Below are positions 10,157-17,693 of a stretch of DNA of 64,000 nucleotides, in pieces. The position numbers and the translations under genes were made by a program. Location of the stretch: the NCBI GenBank assembly GCA_017548565.1, contig JAFYZU010000022.1, positions 62,001 through 126,000 on the forward strand, read 5' to 3'. The stretch's first letter is position 1. Each line of letters opens with the position of its first letter. The notes under the pieces are model-generated. The model did no database searches. It worked only from the letters and a program-made list of their open reading frames with translations, and was not told the origin of the DNA. Source of the stretch: Treponema sp. GTDB taxonomy: Bacteria > Spirochaetota > Spirochaetia > Treponematales > Treponemataceae.

Positions 10157-10510
10157 ATGGAAAATACAGATGAAAAAATAAAGGATTTTTTTTCAAAAAG
10201 TGCAAAGGTAACGAAATCTGCATTTGAAAAGGCAAGTTCTGCAGTACAGTCTTTCAGCGATACAAGTATTACTAAGATAGAACGTACTCAGCTTAAGGCA
10301 AACAGACTGAAAAAATATACACGGCTTGGAGAAATTCTTTCTGAGCTTCTGACAGAAAAAGGTGCCGATATACAGTCGCTTGGTAAAATCAAAAAGGAAA
10401 CTAACGATAAGTATTTTGAAGAGATTGAAAAACTGCAGAAGGAAATTGTACGTCTTACAAAGGATATAAAGGAAAGGGATAAAACCCTGGACGAAAAAAA
10501 GAAAAAATAA
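10157..10510 (+). CDS. Small charged coiled-coil protein, unknown function
   Basis: 117 residues, no signal peptide or membrane helix. The C-terminal half is a strongly charged heptad-like helix (EEIEKLQKEIVRLTKDIKERDK). The N-terminus, KDFFSKSAKVTKSAFEKASSAVQSF, could form an amphipathic helix. A strong Shine-Dalgarno sequence (AGGAGG at 10145-10150) sits before ATG. It lies 63 bp after the receptor phosphatase and is followed by a strong terminator, so it may be the last gene of that transcription unit. I do not recognise the family; similar small coiled-coil proteins next to membrane genes are often adaptors, but that is only a guess. Confidence 0.75.
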   Translation: MENTDEKIKDFFSKSAKVTKSAFEKASSAVQSFSDTSITKIERTQLKANRLKKYTRLGEILSELLTEKGADIQSLGKIKKETNDKYFEEIEKLQKEIVRLTKDIKERDKTLDEKKKK

Positions 10511-10513
10511 ATA

Positions 10514-10547
10514 AAAAAGCGATAAAACAGATGTTTTATCGCTTTTT
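10514..10547 (+). terminator. Intrinsic terminator after the coiled-coil gene
   Basis: AAAAAGCGATAAAAC pairs perfectly with GTTTTATCGCTTTTT around an AGAT loop, three bases after the stop codon. The A-rich and T-rich flanks mean it could act in both directions. Confidence 0.85.
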
Positions 10548-10565
10548 ATTTTCAGGTAAGATGAA

Positions 10566-10608
10566 CCTAAAACAATGCTTTCGCATTGTTTTTTAACGGT
10601 TCTTCGAT
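10566..10608. repeat. 43-bp hairpin repeat, copy 1 (next to ilvE 3' end)
   Basis: A hairpin (AACAATGC, loop TTTC, GCATTGTT) is flanked by CCTAAA on the left and TTTTAACGG...CGAT on the right. It aligns without gaps to 34615-34657 at 36 of 43 positions; four of the seven differences are paired changes within the stem. It lies between convergent genes and also looks like a terminator for both of them. Confidence 0.65.
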
Positions 10609-10609
10609 T

Positions 10610-11632
10610 TTATATAGTATAGATCCAGCCTTCAGGAGCTTCTATTCTTCCCATCTGGATTCCTGTTAATGTGTCATATATTTTTTTCATATATGGACCC
10701 ATTTCATCTTTTCCTTCGTTGTATACTATTTCTTTACCGTGGTCGTTGATTTTTCCGACTGGTGAAATTACTGCTGCAGTTCCGCACAATCCGCATTCAG
10801 CAAAATCTGAAAGTTCAGTTTTATTAATCTTTCGTTCTTCAACTTCCATCTTAAGATAGTCTTTTGCAACGATTAATAAAGATCTTCTTGTAATTGAAGG
10901 AAGAATTGAATCAGATTTTGGTGTTACGAGCTTTCCGTCTTTGGTAATAAAGATGATGTTTGCACCGCCGGTTTCTTCAAGATATGTATGAGTTGCAGGA
11001 TCAAGATACATGTTCTCTGCAAATCCGCATTTATGTGCATCTACGATATTATGAAGACTCATGGCATAATTCAAACCAGCCTTGATATCACCTGTTCCAT
11101 GTGGTGCTGCACGGTCTAAATCTGAAAGACGAACAGTAATAGGTTTTACGCCTCCCTTGAAATATGGACCAACCGGTGTTACAAGGATTCTGAACTGATA
11201 TTCATCTGCAGGTTTTACACCAATTACAGGATTAATTCCGAACATGTATGGACGTATGTATAAGGTTGCGCCGCTTCCATAAGGAGGAACCCAGTCTTTG
11301 TTTGCTTTGATTACATCGAGTACGGCTGCAATGAATCTGTCTTTTGGAAAAACAGGCATTTCGAGTCTTCTGCATGAATTTTCCATTCGTTCTGCGTTAA
11401 GATCCGGGCGGAAAGTAACAATGTCGCCGTGTTCTGTTGTGTAGGCTTTTAATCCTTCAAAACAAGTCTGAGCATATTGGAGGACACCGGCACATTCATT
11501 CATGGTAATGTCGTGATTTGATGTTAATTTTCCATCGTCCCATTTTCCATTTTTGTAATTTGCAACAAAACTTTTTGAAGTCTTGATGTAGCCGAAAGGT
11601 AAATTACCCCAGTCAAGTGTTTTCTTTCCCAT
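10610..11632 (-). CDS. ilvE: Branched-chain amino-acid aminotransferase
   Basis: 340 residues, a class IV PLP-dependent aminotransferase that interconverts Val/Leu/Ile and their 2-oxo acids with glutamate/2-oxoglutarate. Visible family features: CFEGLKAY, FRPDLNAERM, the lysine-containing segment GTGDIKAGLNYA (PLP Lys region), and YLEETGGANIIFI followed by GTAAVISPVG. The length fits the eukaryote-like/BCAT subgroup (~340-360 aa) better than the ~309-aa E. coli type. The start is supported by AAGGAG just upstream. A promoter lies at 11659-11687, and the gene ends in the shared hairpin repeat. It is a single-gene unit, divergent from the RibF-like gene; no other ilv/leu genes are in the window. 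Confidence 0.93.
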   Translation of the reverse strand: MGKKTLDWGNLPFGYIKTSKSFVANYKNGKWDDGKLTSNHDITMNECAGVLQYAQTCFEGLKAYTTEHGDIVTFRPDLNAERMENSCRRLEMPVFPKDRFIAAVLDVIKANKDWVPPYGSGATLYIRPYMFGINPVIGVKPADEYQFRILVTPVGPYFKGGVKPITVRLSDLDRAAPHGTGDIKAGLNYAMSLHNIVDAHKCGFAENMYLDPATHTYLEETGGANIIFITKDGKLVTPKSDSILPSITRRSLLIVAKDYLKMEVEERKINKTELSDFAECGLCGTAAVISPVGKINDHGKEIVYNEGKDEMGPYMKKIYDTLTGIQMGRIEAPEGWIYTI

Positions 11633-11658
11633 AATATATATCTCCTTAGAAAAATTTA

Positions 11659-11687
11659 ATTATACTAAAGTTCTTTATTTATATTAA
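11659..11687 (-). promoter_or_regulatory. Promoter for ilvE
   Basis: On the minus strand, TTAATA (-35), a 17-bp spacer and TATAAT (-10), placing the transcription start about 20 bases before ATG, with room for the AAGGAG ribosome-binding site. Confidence 0.55.
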
Positions 11688-11712
11688 AGATAGTATATAC
11701 CTATTTTTAGTA

Positions 11713-11741
11713 TTTGTAAAGTAAAAGTTTTATTGTATAAT
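11713..11741 (+). promoter_or_regulatory. Promoter of the RibF-like gene, predicted leaderless
   Basis: TTTGTA, 17-bp spacer, TATAAT (11736-11741), then exactly six bases to the ATG at 11748. There is no room for a Shine-Dalgarno sequence and none is visible, so transcription should start at or next to the A of the start codon. Confidence 0.6.
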
Positions 11742-11747
11742 ATATCT

Positions 11748-12527
11748 ATGAAAATTTTTTATTGGAATGATATCTTAACTTTTCTTAATACAGGCAATAT
11801 AGATGATTTTTTTACAAAAGGCTGTGGAATTTCAATAGGAAGTTTTGACGGACTTCATAAAGGACATCGTTTCCTGCTTTCGACCCTTAAGGATGAATGT
11901 CAGAAAAACAATCTTCAGAGCGGAATCGTATCCTTTACGCGTCCTTTACCGAGCATCAAGCACAGTGAAGATTACACCGGTGATTTATCTACACTTAATC
12001 AGCGCCTTAAATTTTTTGAAGAGATGGGCTTTGATTTTGTGATTCTTGTTGATTTTGACGATTCGTTTGCCAGTATGCTCGGCTGTGATTTTCTTAATAT
12101 TCTTGTTAATGTATGCAGCATGGAATTAATTGCAGAAGGAATTGATTTCCGATGCGGATTTAAAGGCGCTACCGATACTCAGGCAATCAATTACTGGGGA
12201 AAACAGAATAATATCAGAACTGTTTTTGTTGATCCTGTTTATTATCTTGAAATTACCGGAAATGAAGAAAGGGTAAGCTCTTCGTTCATAAGACAGAAAA
12301 TACAGAACGGATTTTTTACTACTGTCGAAGAACTTCTTGAACGTAAATATGAAATTGACCTGGAATCGTTCGGCGGTAAAACAGAGATAGAAAAATCAGG
12401 GATTCTGCAGGTTTTGCCGCCGGAGGGAGTTTACCATTGCCTTGATCAGAATAATGAAGATTCAAGAATTGAAATTACTCAGAATAAAATCCTTCTTGAA
12501 AATCCATGCACTCTGCTTAAGTTTTAA
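11748..12527 (+). CDS. ribF: RibF-like FAD synthetase with eroded riboflavin-kinase domain
   Basis: 259 residues from ATG 11748; an ATA-type extension upstream is unlikely because the -10 box lies in it. The N-terminal ~190 residues are a RibF nucleotidyltransferase: GSFDGLHKGHRFLL carries the HxGH-like motif, IAEGIDFRCGFKGATD matches the family's GxDFRFG segment, and VSSSFIRQKI matches the ISST-R motif. This domain makes FAD from FMN and ATP. The C-terminal ~60 residues hold only a remnant of the riboflavin-kinase domain (QVLPPEGVYHCL resembles xLPPxGVYxV), without the PTAN motif, and the protein is ~50 residues shorter than the usual ~310. FMN formation must therefore come from elsewhere or this activity is lost. 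It is followed by rpsO, as RibF often is in bacteria. Confidence 0.85.
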   Translation: MKIFYWNDILTFLNTGNIDDFFTKGCGISIGSFDGLHKGHRFLLSTLKDECQKNNLQSGIVSFTRPLPSIKHSEDYTGDLSTLNQRLKFFEEMGFDFVILVDFDDSFASMLGCDFLNILVNVCSMELIAEGIDFRCGFKGATDTQAINYWGKQNNIRTVFVDPVYYLEITGNEERVSSSFIRQKIQNGFFTTVEELLERKYEIDLESFGGKTEIEKSGILQVLPPEGVYHCLDQNNEDSRIEITQNKILLENPCTLLKF

Positions 12528-12557
12528 CTCTAATAAATGGATAAAAGTTTTCAACGG

Positions 12558-12586
12558 TTGAATATTTTTTTATTTTATTCTAAAAT
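12558..12586 (+). promoter_or_regulatory. Promoter for rpsO(-pnp)
   Basis: TTGAAT (12558-12563), 17-bp spacer, TAAAAT (12581-12586). Transcription should begin near 12593, leaving a leader of about 105 bases before rpsO. Confidence 0.65.
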
Positions 12587-12592
12587 CAATAA

Positions 12593-12697
12593 TAATCTGT
12601 TTCTACGGTAAATTTGTGATTAATATCCAGAAACCCGGAGATTGACCTGCAGGTTTTCCGCCTATCAGATTAAATTTTATTTTAAGGGGTTCCATTT
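12593..12697 (+). promoter_or_regulatory. Possible structured rpsO leader
   Basis: The predicted ~105-base 5' leader contains short complementary segments around CCTGCAGG and AAACC/GGTTT, plus GGAGA/TTTCC, then AAGGGG before ATG. S15 often represses its own mRNA by binding a leader structure in other bacteria; whether this leader does so is inference from length and position only. Confidence 0.3.
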
Positions 12698-12967
12698 ATG
12701 GCACTTACAAAAGAAACAACTTCAGCAACTGTAAAAAAATACGGTGCTAAAGACACAGACACAGGAAGCGTTAAAGTTCAGATTGCTTTAATGACACAGC
12801 GTGTTGCACAGCTTACAGAACACACTAAAGCTTTTCCGAAAGATGCTACTGCAAAACGTGCTCTTTTGAAAGTTGTAGGACAGCGTCGTAAGATGCTCAA
12901 GTACTTTGAACGCACAGACCTTGAAGGATACCGTGCTTTCATTAAAGAACTTGGATTACGCAAGTAA
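12698..12967 (+). CDS. rpsO: 30S ribosomal protein S15
   Basis: 89 residues, the normal S15 length. The conserved helical sequence is clear: DTGSVKVQIALMTQRVAQLTEH, then a basic RRKMLKYFERTDLEGY and a C-terminal IKELGLRK. S15 binds 16S rRNA at the three-way junction h20-h21-h22 and nucleates the platform. The RBS AAGGGG lies upstream. It is followed by a terminator-like hairpin and pnp; the rpsO-pnp order is conserved widely. Confidence 0.97.
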   Translation: MALTKETTSATVKKYGAKDTDTGSVKVQIALMTQRVAQLTEHTKAFPKDATAKRALLKVVGQRRKMLKYFERTDLEGYRAFIKELGLRK

Positions 12968-12980
12968 TCAGATGTTAAAT

Positions 12981-13023
12981 AAAGCCTGTTGCCGTTTTTC
13001 TAGTGGTGGCGCAGGCTTTTTTA
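12981..13023 (+). terminator. Terminator / attenuator between rpsO and pnp
   Basis: AAAGCCTG pairs with CAGGCTTT, with further GCC/GGC pairing inside, followed by TTTTTT. Because rpsO and pnp are commonly co-transcribed, it may be partial. Confidence 0.75.
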
Positions 13024-13120
13024 TTGTTCTTTAATGAACATTCTAATCAAAAATATTAGTTTTACTAATAAATAAATAAAGCATGCGTCGGATGTAGTGA
13101 CGTGTGTAGGAGTAATTTTT

Positions 13121-15223
13121 ATGTCAGTAGAAAGAGTTACGTATAAACTCGGAGATGCCGATCTCATCCTTGAAACAGGAAAAATCGGTAAACAGGCTAA
13201 TGGCTGTGTGTATGCCCAGTGGGGTGGTGCTGCCATTATTGCAACAATTTGTGCTTCATCTTCTGTTACTGAAGGACAGGATTTTGTACCGGTTACAGTT
13301 GAGTACAATGAAAAATTTTATGCTGCAGGAAAAATCCCCGGTGGATTTGTAAAGCGGGAAGGAAGACCAAAGGATAAGGAAATCCTCGTTTCACGTCTTA
13401 TTGACCGCCCGATGCGTCCGCTTTTTGAACCATCTTTCGGTCACGAATTACAGATTGTTCCTACCTGTGTTTCATGTGATGGCGTTCATACACAGGATAT
13501 TCTTGCCGTTATTGCCGCTTCTGCTGCTACCTGTATTTCAGACATTCCGTTCCATGGCCCTGTTGCCGCTTGTCGTGTAGGATATTTAAATGGTGAATAT
13601 ATTATTAACCCGACTTTTGAACAGATTGAAAAGGGTGAACTTGAAATCGTAGTTGCCGGAACAAAAGACGGCTTTACAATGGTAGAAGGCGGTGCAAACG
13701 AAGTTTCTGAAGAATTGATGCTTGGTGCTTTGGAAAAGGCTCAGGGATTCATTACAGATATGTGTCTTTTGCAGGAAGAACTTGTTAAAAAAGCAGGTAA
13801 AGAAAAGCTCCCTCTTAATCCGCTTGATGTTACACTGGACAATGCAGAAGCAATCGAAGCAGAAGCAACTCCATTGTTAAAAGAAGCATGCTTCCAGGAC
13901 GGAAAACAGAATCGTGGAATTGCCATTGCAAAGGTAATCAAGCAGGTTTCTGAAAAATACGCAGAACAGCTCGAAGATCCTATTCAGGCAAAGCTTTTCA
14001 TGACCTTAATGGATGACATTCAGTATAAGCTTTTAAGAAAATCAATTCTTGAACAGGGAGTACGAATTGACGGTCGAAAAACTGATGAAATCCGTCCTAT
14101 TTCCTGTGAAATCAATGTTCTTCCTACACCACATGGTTCTGCTTTATTTACCCGTGGAGAAACTCAGTCTCTCGCAGTATGTACACTCGGAACTGCAATG
14201 GATGAACAGACTTATGATGATATTGATGGAGACAGAAGCGAACACTTTATACTTCACTATAATTTCCCTCCATATTCTGTCGGTGAAACAGGAAAGCTTA
14301 CGACAGGCCGCCGTGAAATAGGTCATGGAAATCTTGCAAGAAGATCACTTGCTGCAATGGTTCCAAGCCGTGAAGAATTCCCTTATACAATCCGTGTAGT
14401 TTCTGAAATCATGGAATCGAACGGATCTTCATCACAGGCATCTACATGTGGTGGTTGTCTTTCAATGCTTGCTGCCGGAGTTCCGATGAAGAAAATGGTT
14501 GCCGGAATTGCAATGGGTCTTATTACGGAACCTGAAGGTGATAATCCATATGGAAAATATGCAATCCTTTCTGATATTCTTGGTGAAGAAGATCATCTTG
14601 GTGACATGGACTTTAAGGTAGCCGGAACAGAAGATGGTATTACAGGCTTCCAGATGGATATCAAGATTGCCGGTGTAACTACTGAAATCATGAAAAAAGC
14701 TATGGAACAGGCAAGGGCCGGACGTATGCACATCCTCGGTAAGATGAAGGAATGCATCGATAAACCGGCACCTCTTGCAAAGAATGCTCCACAGATTCTT
14801 ACAATGAAGATTCCTGTAGATAAAATCGGCGCATTAATCGGACCAGGCGGAAAGAACGTTAAGGCTCTCTGTTCACAGTACGATGTAACAATCAATACTG
14901 ATGATGACGGAACTGTAACAATTTATTCAAAGAATGGAGAAAAGGCAGAAGCTGCTAAAAAAGCAGTTAAAGGTATTACAGAAGATCCTGAAGTTGGAAC
15001 AATCTATCAGGGAACTGTAAAACGAATCATGGAATTCGGTGCATTTGTAGAAATCTTACCTGGAAAAGAAGGCTTGTGTCATATTTCAAAGCTCAGCCGT
15101 GAAAGAGTAAGTAAAGTAACTGATGTACTTAAAGAAGGTCAGGTTATTCCTGTTAAACTGCTTGAAGTAGATAAACAGGGAAGACTTAATCTTTCTTATA
15201 TTGATGCCCTTGAAAATAAATAA
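13121..15223 (+). CDS. pnp: Polyribonucleotide nucleotidyltransferase (PNPase)
   Basis: 700 residues, usual PNPase length. The start at 13121 is preferred over an in-frame ATG at 13097 because AGGAG (13109-13113) lies eight bases before it. Two RNase PH-like domains are present: the first around KIPGGFVKREGRPKDKE and SRLIDRPMRPLF, the second around RGETQSLAVCTLG and GDMDFKVAGTEDGI, which holds the catalytic Asp pair. Then come a KH domain with IGPGGKNVKAL and an S1 domain (GAFVEILPGKEGLCHIS). The enzyme degrades RNA 3' to 5' by phosphorolysis and can add tails. The gene has its own Shine-Dalgarno sequence, lies behind the rpsO hairpin and ends in a strong terminator. Confidence 0.97.
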   Translation: MSVERVTYKLGDADLILETGKIGKQANGCVYAQWGGAAIIATICASSSVTEGQDFVPVTVEYNEKFYAAGKIPGGFVKREGRPKDKEILVSRLIDRPMRPLFEPSFGHELQIVPTCVSCDGVHTQDILAVIAASAATCISDIPFHGPVAACRVGYLNGEYIINPTFEQIEKGELEIVVAGTKDGFTMVEGGANEVSEELMLGALEKAQGFITDMCLLQEELVKKAGKEKLPLNPLDVTLDNAEAIEAEATPLLKEACFQDGKQNRGIAIAKVIKQVSEKYAEQLEDPIQAKLFMTLMDDIQYKLLRKSILEQGVRIDGRKTDEIRPISCEINVLPTPHGSALFTRGETQSLAVCTLGTAMDEQTYDDIDGDRSEHFILHYNFPPYSVGETGKLTTGRREIGHGNLARRSLAAMVPSREEFPYTIRVVSEIMESNGSSSQASTCGGCLSMLAAGVPMKKMVAGIAMGLITEPEGDNPYGKYAILSDILGEEDHLGDMDFKVAGTEDGITGFQMDIKIAGVTTEIMKKAMEQARAGRMHILGKMKECIDKPAPLAKNAPQILTMKIPVDKIGALIGPGGKNVKALCSQYDVTINTDDDGTVTIYSKNGEKAEAAKKAVKGITEDPEVGTIYQGTVKRIMEFGAFVEILPGKEGLCHISKLSRERVSKVTDVLKEGQVIPVKLLEVDKQGRLNLSYIDALENK

Positions 15224-15259
15224 AAGAGTGGATTTGAGTTCAATCTGAATTAATTTATA

Positions 15260-15293
15260 AGACTGTCGTATTATTTTACGGCAGTCTATTTTA
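15260..15293 (+). terminator. Terminator after pnp
   Basis: An 11-bp stem (AGACTGTCGTA with TACGGCAGTCT, one G-U pair) around a TTATTT loop, followed by ATTTTATT. Confidence 0.8.
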
Positions 15294-15305
15294 TTACCAC
15301 TGTAC

Positions 15306-15333
15306 TTTACTATTATTGTTTTTCTGATATAAT
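15306..15333 (+). promoter_or_regulatory. Promoter of the SanA-like gene, predicted leaderless
   Basis: TTTACT, 16-bp spacer, TATAAT (15328-15333), then six bases (TAAAAT) to the ATG at 15340. No Shine-Dalgarno sequence is possible in this interval. Confidence 0.6.
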
Positions 15334-15339
15334 TAAAAT

Positions 15340-16020
15340 ATGGGTGGAAAGAAAAAAATCAATCTGTTTTTAATCCTTTTATCAATTTTAATCCTCATTT
15401 TTCTTTCATTTGTTTTAATAAATTACAGAATTGTTTCTTTTTCAAAAAAATATATCTATTCCGAAATTGAACAGGTTCCTGCAAAATATACATCGATTGT
15501 TCCCGGTGCGGCAGTTTACGGCAACAGGTCTGTATCTTATGTTCTGCGCGATAGAATTGAAGGTGCAATGGCATTAATTGAAGAAGGAAAATGCCGTCGT
15601 TTTCTAGTTTCCGGTGATCATGGAACAAAAGAATATGATGAAGTAAATGCGGCCAGAAAGTATGTTTTGAAAATGCATAATGTTGATGAAAGCATTATTT
15701 TTATGGATCATGCGGGCTTCAGTACCTACGAAACAATGTATCGTGCGAGGGATGTTTTCTGCGTAAGCGACTGCTGTATAGTTACACAGAAATTTCATAT
15801 TTACAGGGCTGTTTATATTGCCAGAAAGCTTGGTCTTGATGCAGTAGGTTTTATTGCTCCTGAAATAAACAGGTTTTCTGAAAAGACCCGCATGTCATGG
15901 GAAATTCGTGAATCCTTTGCCAGAGTTAAAGCATTCTTTAATGTAGCATTTCATACAAAACCGACATATCTTGGAGATAAAATCCCTGTTACCGGCGATG
16001 GACATGAAACCTGGAAATAA
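15340..16020 (+). CDS. SanA/YdcF-type (DUF218) membrane-anchored protein
   Basis: 226 residues. Residues ~5-28 form a single N-terminal membrane helix after a short basic start. The body shows DUF218 features: IVPGAAVYGN (family PGA.V), then R-R-F-LVSGDHGTKEYDEVNAAR, where SGDHG and the Asp/Glu cluster are typical, VTQKFHIYRAVYIARKLGLDA (family T..FH..RA...A...G), and AFFNV near the end. SanA is linked to envelope barrier function and vancomycin resistance at high temperature in enterics; the biochemical activity is not established. The gene has its own leaderless-type promoter and is followed 48 bp later by dut. Confidence 0.85.
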   Translation: MGGKKKINLFLILLSILILIFLSFVLINYRIVSFSKKYIYSEIEQVPAKYTSIVPGAAVYGNRSVSYVLRDRIEGAMALIEEGKCRRFLVSGDHGTKEYDEVNAARKYVLKMHNVDESIIFMDHAGFSTYETMYRARDVFCVSDCCIVTQKFHIYRAVYIARKLGLDAVGFIAPEINRFSEKTRMSWEIRESFARVKAFFNVAFHTKPTYLGDKIPVTGDGHETWK

Positions 16021-16033
16021 TCATGTTATGTGG

Positions 16034-16062
16034 TTTTAATGTTTTTTATAATGCGGTATAAT
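16034..16062 (+). promoter_or_regulatory. Promoter of the dut operon, predicted leaderless
   Basis: A weak -35 (TTTTAA), 17-bp spacer, TATAAT at 16057-16062, then TAAGTT and the ATG at 16069, a six-base gap. Confidence 0.58.
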
Positions 16063-16068
16063 TAAGTT

Positions 16069-16509
16069 ATGAATCAGATTGTTGTAAAATGTAAGGCAGA
16101 AAATGGCGCTGTAATTCCTGAATACAAGACACCTGGAAGTGCAGGGGCAGATGTCTGTGCAAATATATCACAGAGCGTCGTAATTCCAAAAGGAAAAACT
16201 GCTGTAATTCCGACAGGACTTTTTTTTGAAATTCCGGCAGGCTATGAAATACAGGTGAGGCCTCGTTCAGGTCTTGCTGCAAAAAAATCAATTACTGTTT
16301 TAAATACTCCTGGAACTATAGACAGTGATTATCGTGGTGAACTGAAAATCATCCTGATTAATCTTGGTGAACAGGATTTTATCATAAATGACAAGGATCG
16401 TATTGCTCAGATTATCGTAAGTCCCGTTACACAGGGAATATTTGAGCTTACAGATTCTCTTTCTGATACTGAGCGTGGTGAAAAAGGATTCGGATCTACC
16501 GGGGTTTAA
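16069..16509 (+). CDS. dut: Deoxyuridine 5'-triphosphate nucleotidohydrolase (dUTPase)
   Basis: 146 residues, a trimeric-type dUTPase that hydrolyses dUTP to dUMP and PPi, keeping uracil out of DNA. All five motifs are visible: I, AGADV (Asp28); II, PRSGLA (65-70); III, GTIDSDYRGE (82-91, catalytic Asp85); IV, RIAQ; V, RGEKGFGSTG at the C-terminus, which closes over the active site. The stop overlaps the next start (TAATG), so dut leads an operon with two LptF/LptG-like permeases and probably tgt. It has a predicted leaderless promoter and no Shine-Dalgarno sequence. Confidence 0.97.
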   Translation: MNQIVVKCKAENGAVIPEYKTPGSAGADVCANISQSVVIPKGKTAVIPTGLFFEIPAGYEIQVRPRSGLAAKKSITVLNTPGTIDSDYRGELKIILINLGEQDFIINDKDRIAQIIVSPVTQGIFELTDSLSDTERGEKGFGSTGV

Positions 16510-17693
16510 TGAAAATTAATTTTAGTTTATTAAATCGTTCAAAAATCTCAAGCTTAGTCCTTCGTCTGAAATCTAAGGAGCCCGGTAGCAGAATCCTCAT
16601 TAAATATCTTTATAAAGAGCTTTTAAGTTATTTTCTTGTATGCTTTGCTTTTTTCTTTGTAGTCTTTTTTGCAAATACAATACTTCTTATAGGTGAACAG
16701 CTTCTATCAAAACATGCTCCATTTTTTGATGTTTGTAAAATCATGTTTTACAGCACACCGCAGATAATTTCTCAATCCGCTCCGTTTGCAACTCTTGTAG
16801 GCTTTCTGATGTGTCTTGGACGAATGGTGAGCGATAACGAAATATTGATTTTCAGGGCATCGGGCTTCAGTTTCAGGACCATTTTCCGCCCTGTAATAAT
16901 TCTTGGAATTATAATTTCACTTGTTTCGTTTTTAGTTAATGATTATTTTCTTCCGCTTGGAACAAAAAAATACAATCAGCTTATGACAAAAATTTCGCGT
17001 TCAACTCCGACTGTCATTCTTGAACCTAACAGCGTAAAGAGACTTGGTCGTTCTACAATAGTTATCGGTGATGTTGCCGGAGAAAAGGTTTCTGATATTA
17101 TCTTTTTTTCAAAAGGCTCCGATGGGTATGATAATATCATCATTGCAAAGAATTCCATTCTTACGGATGCAAAAAGTGAAGGTGTTTTAATGCAGCTTAA
17201 TATGGATGATGCCATTTTTACTTCTATTGCTTCTGATAATAAAAGTACATATAACATAATGAAATCTGACAAGATGATAATGAATATTTTTGATTCAGTT
17301 TTTTCATCCGGTTTTGCACGTTCTCCGAGGGAAATGACTTTTATAGATCTCCGTAAAGAAATACAGATAATGAAAAAAGGAACTCCAAAAGGTCATGATT
17401 ACAAACTTAATGCCTGGTTAATGGAATACTATAAAAAATTTGCCCGACCGTTTTCATCAATCTTTTTTGCATTTCTTGCTTTTTCTATATCATTCCTTTT
17501 TGCAAAGCATAACGGTCTTACGCTCGGACTTGTCGTGGGAATTCTTTTATGCGTGCTTTACTGGGCAATGGATATTTCCGGTCAGCTTCTTGTTATAAGG
17601 GTTGAGTTGAATTCCTTCTGGTGCATCTGGCTTCCGAATATTCTTGTAGGAGTAATAGGCTTTATTTTAAGTCTGTTTTTAGTTAAGAAATAG
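16509..17693 (+). CDS. LptF/LptG-family (YjgP/YjgQ) permease, first of pair
   Basis: 394 residues. The family layout is clear: an N-terminal pair of helices (LIKYLYKELLSYFLVCFAFFFVVFFANTILL), a third around the family-typical IFRASGFSFRTIFRPVIILG, a soluble jellyroll-like middle (about 160-300), and three C-terminal helices ending in LVGVIGFILSLFLVKK. LptF and LptG form the inner-membrane core of the LPS export ATPase with LptB. The next gene is the partner, translated from the base after the stop. The substrate here is uncertain, because many treponemes carry a lipoglycan rather than classical LPS. The ~40-residue N-terminal cytoplasmic extension before the first helix is longer than usual. 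Confidence 0.85.
   Translation: MKINFSLLNRSKISSLVLRLKSKEPGSRILIKYLYKELLSYFLVCFAFFFVVFFANTILLIGEQLLSKHAPFFDVCKIMFYSTPQIISQSAPFATLVGFLMCLGRMVSDNEILIFRASGFSFRTIFRPVIILGIIISLVSFLVNDYFLPLGTKKYNQLMTKISRSTPTVILEPNSVKRLGRSTIVIGDVAGEKVSDIIFFSKGSDGYDNIIIAKNSILTDAKSEGVLMQLNMDDAIFTSIASDNKSTYNIMKSDKMIMNIFDSVFSSGFARSPREMTFIDLRKEIQIMKKGTPKGHDYKLNAWLMEYYKKFARPFSSIFFAFLAFSISFLFAKHNGLTLGLVVGILLCVLYWAMDISGQLLVIRVELNSFWCIWLPNILVGVIGFILSLFLVKK

Noticed and set aside
13097-13120. Earlier ATG for pnp
   Set aside because: AGGAG at 13109-13113 is inside that extension and well spaced for the ATG at 13121.
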